From Zelonia costaricensis (Eukaryota; Euglenozoa; Kinetoplastea; Trypanosomatida; Trypanosomatidae), in the NCBI GenBank assembly GCA_030849075.1, contig JASAOO010003565.1:62001-126000 (forward strand): a DNA stretch of 64,000 bases, in the 5' to 3' direction. Both the position numbers and the translations under genes were made by a program. The notes under the pieces were generated by a model. That model was not told the origin of the DNA and ran no database searches. It worked only from the letters and a program-made list of their open reading frames with translations. Positions 40,539 to 49,918 of this stretch are shown piece by piece. Positions within the stretch are counted from its first letter, which is position 1; every line of letters starts with the position of its first letter.

Positions 40539-43513
40539 GCGTGGAAAGAGTAGTGGGCAAGAAGAAAGAGTGGCCAGTAAACGTCAAAACAGTACACACC
40601 AAATGAAAAAGGGAGCCTTGACCACGGCGCGCCAAAAACACCCCGAGGGGAAGAAAAAAGGGGATTTGTGTCTGGGATGCCACGCTGTGCACTCGAGCGG
40701 CGCACACGAGCGCGATGGAAGGAAGCAAACAACAGAATACACAGATAGCGCCAGCGCGGCCGTGGAGGTGGAAGGGAGGATGAAATCAGAGGAAAAAAAG
40801 GAAAGCAAAAGAGAGAGCAGCAGCAGCAGCGAGTGCGCGACGTAGCCAACACGGAAGGGCAATGTGCCCGCCCAACGGCTGAGTGGAAAAGCGAGCCTTG
40901 GTGACTCGGTGGTAGACGTGTGACAAGAGGTGCCAAAGCCTCTTTTCGAGAAGCGAACTGGCAAAGACTGAGGGCAGAACGAAAAAGGAAAAGTGGTGGA
41001 CGAGTGGAAGAAGGCGCAGAAGCCTGGGCAACGCCGCTCGTTTACTACAACCACTCGCGCGCTAGACACTTGAGAGGCTACGCTGCGGTTTGGTTTGCAC
41101 TAGACGAGGTCGCGGGCACTATGAAAGAACTCGTTCCCGTGGCGGGGATGAAGAGGAGGTGGGGGTGGCAGTCTTGCACGCCGAGGCTGCACGTGTTCCT
41201 CGTATCCGTTTTTGTTTTTCGATTACGGTGGAGAACCAAGGTGCACGCCAAGCGCTTGCTGATGTTGTAGAGGCGAGCGAATTGAGCGAGTGGGGCGGGG
41301 AGTGAAGGAGTGTGCGGCGACTGAATCGGTGCCCAGTAAGGCCGTGACACCACGGAGAAGATGTGTTGTGTGTGTGTGTGTGTGTAGGAGACGGATGGAG
41401 GGGCGCACTTACTCACACGCAAAGTTGGCGTCGCAGGAAAGCCAGAAGGAGTTGCAGTACAGAGAAGTGAAATCAGTAGCCCAAGGAGCATCCATGTTCA
41501 CGTGCATCGAGGCAAGACGCACAAGAACGCGCCCGACGGAAACCAGCCGGCGCCGCCCACGGTTGGTGAAAAACGTGGCACTCAATGGTGTCAAGGTGAA
41601 AAAATGTCCCCCGTAGAATGAAGTCTGCGGCACCTGCGCTGCAATGCTGTCCGGGGAAACGTCGCAGCAGCATTCTGTTGTTTTTTTTTTTTTGAAGGGG
41701 ATGCTTATGTGCGTGTATATGCGTGTATGAGTGTACGTGATTGGTCGCGTTATGTCGCGATGCGGCGCCTCGTGCGTGGCCGCGCTCGAGAAGAAGACTC
41801 TGCGACATACGCTCCGAGGACGAGCAACATGGTCGAGCCACACCTCGGGCACTCGTCACCAGTGACAACGCTGGACAACTCACGCCCCGCCCTTTCCTCT
41901 CCTCTGCCTATGCAACCCACGCCCAGCGCAAACAGCTCGTATGTCCGGCGAGATGGAGCCGCGGCAGCACCGCGGCGATCCAAATGACCGCCAAAAAAAA
42001 AAAAAACAGAAAAAGAAAAGAAACAGAGGGACGGCATAGGAGGGAGGACGGGCGAGGAGTGCGGAAAGCGCGGCTTCTCTCGGGGTGGCGCACCTCACAA
42101 GAAAAAAAAAAGCGGAAAGGCAAAAGACGTGAACAGGGAAGCAGATGAAACGCCAAAGAACAACGGTCTCCGGGGGGAGGGGGGAGGGGCAAGACGCACA
42201 AGACTCTCCAGCACGAGCCAAGTGAGAACACGAGGAGACTGCAAACGCCTGGGAAAAGAGAACAAGTAGAGGACGATCAAAAAAGGGGCGGGGAGAAGCG
42301 ATACAGACGCAGACGCCGCACCCTTCAGCGGCACGGCTTGAGGGGTGAAGAGGCGGGGCAGGGGGCAAATAACAGCACCGGACTTCCACGACACCGCTGC
42401 AGCGCACCGCTTGCACTCTCCCCATCCATCCCGCATACGCAGCCGCCCCGACTCGCACTCAACACGCGGACAGCCAACAAAACGGCAACGCGAGCGGTGA
42501 CGCGCATCGTCCGGGCGCCTGAGGGAGCAAAAACGCAGGCTTCGGCAGGGACGCGACGAAGTCGCGTTCTGTCCCAGTCCATGTTGCCCCCCTCGTCGCC
42601 TCCTTGTCACCGTGCCTCGTTGCAGGGAATCAAGAAGGGCGCAGAGGCAAGAGCGCACACGGCGGGAAATCACATGGTGGGCCGGTTGCCTCTTGATGGA
42701 CAAATACACGCACACGTGAGCGGCGGCGTTCAAGCAAGGCGGTTCTGTACATTTCGCGAAATTGCGAGAAGGCGCAAGGAGAAAAAGGGAGGAGGTGGAG
42801 GGAGGGAGGGAGAGGGGTGAACACAGAGGGCAAGCACGTGAGGGAAGAAATGCAGAGGCACACGCCAGCAGTTCAAAGAGGAAAACAAGAAAGAGGGCAA
42901 GAGGTGAGCAAAGACTGGCAGGCTGGCAGACAGGCGCCGACGTCCGAGACAAGACGCTGCGCCAGCCGCAAGCACGCACACACACGCGCGCAAACACAGT
43001 GAGAAGCACACCAAACAGTGACGACACCAACATGGCAGGAGTTGGGGCGATGCGGAGTAGAGGAGGTCCGCGTCGCCTCCCAGGTCGAGGCGAGTCCGCT
43101 GCGCGTCCTCGTGCACGCAGATGCACAGCCGCGGTGCCGTGGTGCGGCAGAAGCTGCGAACAGGGGTAAAGTGTGAAGAGGAAGCCGATCGCCACAAGAC
43201 GCTCGTCTGTGCGGCAACCCGCCGCTGACGAGCGCAAGCAGCGGCAAACAGGTCGGTGTAGTGTTCTGTGCGTTCCCCACACCGCAAAAGAAAGGAGGAC
43301 CAGAGACGGGCGGTGCCACGCAAAGCCCTGTGTGCAGCCCAGAGGAAGGAGGAGGAGGAAGGAAGGGGCGAGGTAAGGCAACTCGCATGGAACCGTGTCA
43401 CTTCACTGCACCGGCAGTCGAGACACAACGAGCAAACGACAAAGATACGAAAGAGGAAATTGGTGCGCCTGTGTCTCGTCACTCGCCGCATGTGTGCGAG
43501 TGAAGCTGACAAG

Positions 43514-43543
43514 GCACACACACACACACACAAACACACACAC
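43514..43543. repeat. (CA)n repeat
   Basis: CA dinucleotides on plus with one interruption; a second CA patch follows at 43733-43749. Confidence 0.85.
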
Positions 43544-44222
43544 GGAAGGTGGACAAGAACATCGGAAAAGAGGTGAGCCGGGGTCTGCCGATCTTGAAGC
43601 ACTGTCTCAGGAAGGCGATCGAGGTAGATGAAGACATGAAGAGGAAGAGGGCGGTGGTTGAGGGAGGAGAATTACCTGGTTCAAGCCACTGAAGGAGGAG
43701 CCTGCCAACATCCAAAGAGCATCAAAACACACGCACACACACACACAGAGACACACAGAGATAGAGTCATCTATATACACGCACACGGAAAGAAGCACAT
43801 GCCGCGGCATCGGTGGAAGCACCATGGAAAGACAACGAGGATGAAGCAAGAGCCTAGGGGGAGGGGAGTGGAAGAAGTCGCGAGCTTGAGGGTTCAAAAC
43901 AGGTCGTGGCCGATGGCGTGGCAAGAAGCCACGAGAGTGAAAGCTGGGAGAGGTGTGGGAGGTGAGGTGAAGCAAGCACACGTGAAGGAGGAAGTCGCAG
44001 GACACGCAGACGTGGAGTAAGGGGGTGGGGGGAGGGAAGCCAAGAGCAGCCTCTGGAAGTGGTGGAAAGGAAGAAAATCGAGCAAGGAAGATGGGCGCAA
44101 AGAAACAGCAAAAAGACTACACATGGCTGTGAGGAAAGGCGACGTTGAGGACGGGCGCGACCACAAGCGAGGTGAGCACCATTAGAGGAAGGGGGACAGG
44201 CGGCGGCGGGAACGGGGAGGGG

Positions 44223-45118
44223 GGGGGGTTCAATGCACCCATTTCAAATCCGAGCAATTGAACATCGTTACTATACAGGCCGATCGCTTCCTCACCTCCT
44301 TCTTCGTGAACACTACGGTCCCAACCTAGTCCTCGAAGATAAAGCGTCCACCTTGGTATCGCACCGTTCGTCTGGGCTGGAGGGGCTGTTCTTGGCTGTC
44401 CCGCGATCGCCGACGGCCTCGGCGTACCCCTAACTCCTGAGACGCAAATTGAGGAAAGGAAGGAAAAGAAGAATATAAAGCAAAACGAAAACGGCTGAAA
44501 GAAGCGGGTAAAGGCGAATCAACAAGGTTACCCAAAGAAGAAGGTACCGACTCGGGCGAATCTGGCTCAGGGGGCGGGGGAAGGAGGAGGGGAGGCGGGG
44601 ACATTTCGCGGAGCAAGAAGAGGAGCAGCGGCGGGGGAAAAGAGCTCAAGAAGAAAGTTGGCCAACCGCGGGTCCGGGGTAAGAGTTGCGACATACAGCT
44701 CGCGGAGCCCGTGTTTTTCACGGAGAGCTGCTAGCGCCGGACATTCCAGGATGTGTGACGGCGATTCCTCGCAAAGGAGACGGGACGAGGTGGTAAGAAA
44801 ACTGGAGCAGGGGTCACCGTGTTCCCTTCGTCGGTGTCGCTCAAGACCACCTGGTTTGATAAAGCCTGCACTGCAAATCTCACACACATGCGCTTTGGGG
44901 TTGATAGGGACAGTCACTCGCTTGCCTTTCTCGTCGATCATGATTGCTGCTCTCACTGACGGGTGTTGCGTTCGGATGTGGTAGATCATGCCCTCTTTGG
45001 TGGAAAGGCGGTGTCCACAGTGTGCGCCAACACCGTGGGTGGAACACGTGCACTGCGAGAGATCGACGACGCGTCGGCATGCGGGTTGTCTTTTCATCAC
45101 TCTAGTCCTTTCCCTCTC
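44223..45118 (-). mobile_element. Probable relic of an ingi/L1Tc-type non-LTR retroposon (3' portion)
   Basis: This block differs from the purine-skewed spacer around it: composition is balanced, and it encodes a C2H2 finger and a downstream CEESPSHILECP motif, the arrangement seen at the C-terminal end of ingi/L1Tc-like retroposon proteins. It starts about 45 bases after the stop of NEK copy 3 and ends at a C tract (G run 44220-44229 on plus). A second frame (44326-44580) ends in an Arg-rich segment, RRTVRYQGGRFIFED, suggesting a frameshifted continuation. No reverse transcriptase or endonuclease region is seen, so it would be a 5'-truncated, degenerate copy (a DIRE-like relic). Boundaries are approximate, and a domesticated zinc-finger gene is the alternative. 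Confidence 0.5.
44567..45097 (-). pseudogene. Zinc-finger open reading frame within the probable retroposon relic
   Basis: 176 codons from the ATG at 45097 (a GTG precedes it). C72-x2-C75-x12-H88-x4-H93 is a canonical C2H2 finger. An earlier segment (C27, H40, H45) has the second half of a finger but lacks a properly spaced first Cys. After residue 105 comes CEESPSHILECP, then a helical end and a Pro/Ala tail. Its ATG is only 63 bases beyond the stop codon of the upstream kinase, too little for the polyadenylation and trans-splicing signals an independent trypanosomatid gene needs, so it is probably untranslated sequence in the kinase 3' UTR. It shares the kinase's frame, but a TAG and then a TGA separate them. 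If transcript data show a spliced 5' end here, it would be a real small gene. Confidence 0.5.
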
Positions 45119-45160
45119 TCAGCGGCACGTGGGTAGCGCAGGCTTGCAGGCGTGTGGCCG

Positions 45161-47329
45161 CTACTTCAACCCCGCCAGACACGCGACGAGCACCCGCACC
45201 CACTTGTCCCGCTCCTCGGCCGTCTCGACCAGGAAGCGGGAGGTGCAGCCATCGCCGGCCTGCAGGACGAACCCGGTGCGGCCCTCCATCGTCAGCGGGT
45301 AGCAGTCGATGTATGTGCTCAGCTGCTGCTTCTTCTGCACCACGACACCGCTCTCGCTGGCGCGGCCGACGAGGCCAAGCGACAGTTCGTACGAGTTGGC
45401 GAGGTACGAGTCGGACAGCGAGTTGAGCGCCGCGGCGTTCTCGTCGCCGAGGGGGCGACCCAGCAGCTGCAGCGACCGCCGCTTCCACTGCCCCTTGCGG
45501 TCCTCCTTCAAGAGCACGCCGCTTATCAGCACGGTGCGCCGCGTGTCTGCCGAGTCGGTGTTGCTGAGCAGTGAGGTGGATGTCAGTCGCGGCAACGGAA
45601 GGAAGGCGGCGGTCGATGCGCTGCAGCGCAACTGTGAAGCGCGGATCGGCGAGTGATGTGCCTGGATTGGGGACTCGTTCGATGCGCCCTTGATGGGGGG
45701 CAGCGTGCACTGCGTTGTCGGCGCACGGCTTAGGCCGGCCACGTAGCGCACGACATCCGCCACGACGCTGCGCACGTCCTGCACAATGGCAGAGCGCTCC
45801 TCGCTGCTGATGTTGAGGAGGCAGCCGGTCCCGCCCCCCACGGACGCGACGACCGTGGTGCTGCTGCGCGAGGACGTCGTGGACATGGGCGACCGCACGT
45901 CCGCCACGCTTTCCACGCGGTTTGAAATGGTGGAGTACTGGCTCATGAGGAGGCTGGCGTGGCTGCGCTCCGTGAGGGCGGGGGTCTCGCGGTAGACGAC
46001 GCCCAGCAGCGAGCCCGCGGCGTCGCGCATCAGCGGCAGCGCAAGCACCTCGATCGCCGACGGTCGCTTTGCCGGCTCGCTGGCGAGAAGCCGAAGCACT
46101 AGCCGGCGCAGCTCGTCGTCGTAGCCGTCTGCGTGGAAGGAGGGGGGGCGGGCGCTGCAGCTGGCCACGGCCTGGCGAATAGCCGCCCGTGTGGCACCGA
46201 GAAAGGGCCGCCGCAGCTCCATCATTTCGTAGAGCACGACGCCAAGTGAGAACATGTCCGCCTTCTCGCCGTACGCCTCGCTCGCCCACACCTCCGGCGC
46301 CATGTACTGCGGGGTGCCGCAGAAGCTCCCTTTGCGCGCCATGCGTACGCCGTCGGACCCTGGGTAGGGCTTTGAGAAGCCGAAGTCACCGAGCCGCACC
46401 AGTCCGTTGTTGCAGAGGAACACGTTGGCTGTCTTGATGTCGCGGTGCAGGATGTGCTTGCGGTCGTGCAGGTAGTAGACGGCCATCACGAGTTGAACAA
46501 AGGTCAAGAGGATGTGGCGCTGCGTGAAAAAGCGCTTCGGCTCGTGCCGCGAGCGCGTCTCCAGCTCCGCGCGCAGGTCGCCGTTGTTCATGAACTCCAG
46601 CTCCATGGTGATGCCCGTGATGCCGGTGTGGGCAACAACGTCGTCCTGCAGCTTGATCGTCGTCTCAGCGTCCGTGACCTCGCTCTTCACCGTCATAAAG
46701 CTCTGATACACTTTCAGAATGGAAAAGAAGTCGCAAGAGTGCAGCACACGCGACTCGCGCAGACAGTAGTTGATCAGGCGCACCGAGGCGTTCCTTAGCG
46801 GAACAAACTTGATCGCAAACGGCACGGTGACCCGGCGTCCCTGGTCGGGCTGGCTGCCACTGATAAGATTAATGAGGCTCGACGATGGACCGGCCGCGAT
46901 GCTGGGGCGCAGCGGGGTGGCGGCGACCGAGCTCATCGTCTGGTGCTCCGAAACGGCGAAGGAGGACTCGCAGCCGCCCTGCAGGCCCACGCCGCAGTCT
47001 TCGGACACGACACGCGTTGCGTGCAAAGCGATACCGCCGCCGCCGATACCGAGAAGCCGACGCACGGTTCCTCGCTGCTGCACCGCCTGTGACGGGTAGA
47101 GGGACACCGAGGCGGACGTTGTGAGGGCTGCCGCCGCTCCACGGTCCCCCACCTCCTTCTCGATTCGGTGCTGCCGGGCGAAGGTGCTGGAGGCGTTGTA
47201 GAAGGGGTGCAGCCGGAAGAAGCGCGGGAGGAGGCCACTGATGTACTCTTCCTTCGTCATTTCGCCTCGTCCCTCACCGTCCCAGCTGCGCTCTGCCCCG
47301 GCGGGGCGCTCAAGGTCGCTGGACGACAT
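45161..47329 (-). CDS. NEK-related Ser/Thr kinase with C-terminal PH-like region (copy 3, divergent)
   Basis: 722 residues from the ATG at 47329; the frame continues seven codons to a TTG that is ignored. Catalytic motifs are complete: Gly loop LGIGGGGIA (G94, G96, G99), K174 in FAIK, HRD 295-297, DFG 315-317 and APEVW after SFCGTPQYM. Unlike copies 1 and 2, about 55 extra Ser/Gly-rich residues separate the Gly loop from the catalytic Lys (roughly 107-165), and the loop lacks the usual Val after its last Gly. A 90-residue N-terminal extension precedes the kinase. A long Ser/Thr/Pro linker (about 430-585) leads to a PH-like end (VLLKEDRKGQWKRRSLQLLG to ERDKWVRVLVACLAGL). It is an older or faster-evolving member of the same array. 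The 3' UTR probably contains a retroposon relic. Confidence 0.9.
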   Translation of the reverse strand: MSSSDLERPAGAERSWDGEGRGEMTKEEYISGLLPRFFRLHPFYNASSTFARQHRIEKEVGDRGAAAALTTSASVSLYPSQAVQQRGTVRRLLGIGGGGIALHATRVVSEDCGVGLQGGCESSFAVSEHQTMSSVAATPLRPSIAAGPSSSLINLISGSQPDQGRRVTVPFAIKFVPLRNASVRLINYCLRESRVLHSCDFFSILKVYQSFMTVKSEVTDAETTIKLQDDVVAHTGITGITMELEFMNNGDLRAELETRSRHEPKRFFTQRHILLTFVQLVMAVYYLHDRKHILHRDIKTANVFLCNNGLVRLGDFGFSKPYPGSDGVRMARKGSFCGTPQYMAPEVWASEAYGEKADMFSLGVVLYEMMELRRPFLGATRAAIRQAVASCSARPPSFHADGYDDELRRLVLRLLASEPAKRPSAIEVLALPLMRDAAGSLLGVVYRETPALTERSHASLLMSQYSTISNRVESVADVRSPMSTTSSRSSTTVVASVGGGTGCLLNISSEERSAIVQDVRSVVADVVRYVAGLSRAPTTQCTLPPIKGASNESPIQAHHSPIRASQLRCSASTAAFLPLPRLTSTSLLSNTDSADTRRTVLISGVLLKEDRKGQWKRRSLQLLGRPLGDENAAALNSLSDSYLANSYELSLGLVGRASESGVVVQKKQQLSTYIDCYPLTMEGRTGFVLQAGDGCTSRFLVETAEERDKWVRVLVACLAGLK

Positions 47330-49918
47330 CTTCGCAACCCGGCCGTGCAATGCTTGTCACGTGCAACTCAGCAGAGAGGAAAGGCGAGAAGGGGGGTCGG
47401 AAGCCGGTTGGGGGGGGGAGGAGGGGCGAGGGGGGGAAGACCGCTGCGGAGTGAGCGAGTCGCACAAGGACGCGTGCTCGTCTAGTGCGCAGCGCGCGGG
47501 AGGGAGGGGGGGGCAAGGCCAAGGGGTCCGCAGCTGGTGGTCAACCGTCAGCTGCGCGCCACGCAAGACGACACGGATGCAAGAAACAGGGGAATTGGTG
47601 CAGGCACAATGCAGTACGAGGAAGGCGCGTGGATGGCAAACTGACACGTTGGACAAGGCAGAAACGCCGGAGTGGCGCTTCCGCGAAGAAAACGCACACA
47701 CAAAAAAAACACGAAAACTCAGCACTCGAGAGGACGACGCTTGGCGCTGCCTTTTCCCGACACCAAATTCGGAGGGCGGAAGCGACCACCGGACGCCAAC
47801 GCGTAGAATCAAATAGAAGAAGAGGGCGGGGGAGAGACAGAGGGCTGAGTGAGAAGTGGGAAGGCAGGAATCGAGGCGTTCACGTGCGCCCAGCGCGGGA
47901 AGCTCTGCCGTCGTCAGAGAAGGGTAAAACTGCCAGCGCGCTCAACCAGGTCTGAGTGAAGCTCAACGAAACAACAACAAAAAAGGAGTGCGGGATATGT
48001 GAGCCCGGGCACGGCATATAAGCAATGGGCAGGATGTCCGCTGAAGAAAAAGGAAAAGACGAAATGAGGAGGGGGGGTTCGGGCGATAGGCGAAACGCGT
48101 GCGCTTAAACCAAGCGGTGGAGATGGGACGTCGGGAGCGGTCAAGGGTGCTTTACATGACGTGGAGCGAGGAGGGTGAGAGAGGGAAGGTCACGGCGGGT
48201 GAGTGGAGATGAGAGTTACAGGGCAGCGTCTGTTTTTCGCTTGGCCTTGCTTGGTTCGCGGCCTGTGTGCTGGTGCGCCCTGTACACGTGTGTGTGGGGG
48301 GGGAGCGGGAGGGGCGTGNCGCCGCGGTTGTCGGAGAATGCTATAAATGAGCACAAATAGGACAGACACTTGCCAGCAAAGTGGAGAGTAGCAGGGGAAA
48401 TACGGTTAGGGGAAGTGTGAGAGAGACAGAAGGCGCGGGCGACGGGGAGTGGAAGAGGGACGCGAGTACCTTCACACCACGAGCGACGACGGGGAGGAGG
48501 GTAGAGGCGAACGAACAACGCAACAACGCAATGGCGACCTCGTGCCGCCGCAGGAGTCACCGAAAAAACAAGTCGCAGAAAAAAAAAAAACAAGCGGTGG
48601 GAAACCGTCGATGAGAAATGTCAAATGTAGCAGGAGTACGACGCTGCGGGCTTGAGGGACGCAGCCGAGCGTTAGGAGGCGGAGATGGGTTGGGGGAGGG
48701 GAGGGGGGTTGGAACAAAGAGCCGAAAAGGATAGGGGGCGGGGGAGTGGTGACGGCACGGTGGCGAGGGGCAAGATGAGCTCTGCTCCCTCTCCCACGTC
48801 TGTCGGTGTGTGTTTGTGTGTACGTGCGTTTGTGTGCGTGCGTGCAACACTGACGTGAAGATGGCAGAGTGCGTTGGTGGCGGAGTGTAGTGGCAGGGGC
48901 GATGGTGTGTGGCAGGCAGCCGGCAGTGCGGTTCGTGAATGTGTGAAGCCGTCGCCAGAGCAGCGATTGGGGGAGCAAAACGAACAACGCGGAGAGAGAG
49001 CAGCACAAGAGCGGAATAGTGAGGCTGTGGCTGCATTTCTAGTTGTTCCTGTTGATGTCCTTTTTTTTTCTTGCTTGCGCGGCTGGGGCGGACGATAAAG
49101 AGTCGCGGTTCCGTGCCGGTCAAAGAGAAACACGCGTAGACGGAGAAAGCGTGAGTCAAGTCAGCCTTTGCAGTCTTTCCTGCGGCGGTACAAGCAGCGG
49201 GATCCAGACGCGCGACGATCAGCCGCAACTCACGTAGTTCGACCAAAACAGGCGCGCGCAGCTCTGGGCATCAGACGCGACGCGCGGTGGTGCGCCGAAC
49301 CCCCGCCAGTGGTCAGTCCCTGACGCCTTCGTCCCCAGGCGTGGACACGCTCCTAGGCGAGTTCGTCGCCAGGTCGTGTTGTGCGAGCCACCTAGAGCGG
49401 CATCTCATCTTCGTTCGGGCGCCGGTGTGGATAAGTGCGCGTTGCTTGACGCATCCCTCCTCCGGTCTTGCGATACGCCGTCGAGGGAGAAAAACAAAAA
49501 GGGGGAAGAAAAAGAGGCGCAGACGACGAGGAGACTCACCGGCGACGCGAGCGCAGAATAGAAGTAGATATATATGTGTGTGTAGCAGCCGATGGACGAG
49601 TTGTGTGAGGTGCGCGTGGCGCGATCCGGTGGGTGGGGACTAGGTGGAAGGGATGAGAAGGTTTTCGCCAAGCTGCTCTTCAGTTGAGATGCCGCACAAG
49701 AGACACGAGACAGCTATGCACATGTGGGCAGAGCTGTGGCACGCACCACCTCGAAAGCGAAGCGTTGCGGGTCTCGATCCGCTTCGCGAGGGGAGGCGTC
49801 GCATACAGACGGAGTCGTACGCCGACCGCCGCACGCTGCTGCTGCCCCCCCCCCCTCCCTTGCCCCCCCCATCTTCCGTCGCCTCGCCCACGCACTCTCT
49901 CGGTCAGGAGGCGCCTGC
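47330..49918. other. Long spacer (2.6 kb) upstream of NEK copy 3
   Basis: No supported gene. It holds the short leader of NEK copy 3 and the 3' UTR of the ELMO-domain gene. Purine-rich on plus over 47380-47530, 48150-48210 and 48370-48500; balanced near 49180-49480. Position 48319 is an undetermined base (N) just after a G run at 48290-48302, so the assembly is less certain there. Confidence 0.6.
47367..47368 (-). promoter_or_regulatory. Predicted spliced-leader acceptor AG for NEK copy 3
   Basis: The coding strand reads TTCTCGCCTTTCCTCTCTGC then TGAG, a dense pyrimidine tract followed by the first AG, leaving a 37-base leader to the ATG at 47329. Confidence 0.6.

Larger units (their letters stand above)
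40448..44222. other. Very long spacer (about 3.8 kb) between NEK copies 2 and 3
   Basis: No gene I can support. Purine-rich on plus at 40780-41030, 41990-42130, 42770-42910 and 43600-44220, with balanced islands near 41400-41960, 42380-42760 and 43020-43260. The longest minus-strand frame here (42095-43381, 428 codons) is Leu/Ser/Cys/Pro-rich, has no domain, and overlaps another long frame. I judge it a product of base skew. The 3' end of the probable retroposon relic abuts the low-coordinate side of the C tract at about 44220-44229. Confidence 0.6.

Noticed and set aside
42095..43381. 428-codon minus-strand open frame between NEK copies 2 and 3
   Set aside because: Leu/Ser/Cys/Pro-rich without domain or steady codon pattern, overlaps other long frames, and lies in pyrimidine-biased DNA where stop codons are rare.
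45122..45161. Stop-codon readthrough joining NEK copy 3 to the zinc-finger frame
   Set aside because: They share a frame, but two stop codons (TAG at 45161-45163 and TGA at 45119-45121) intervene and nothing suggests recoding.
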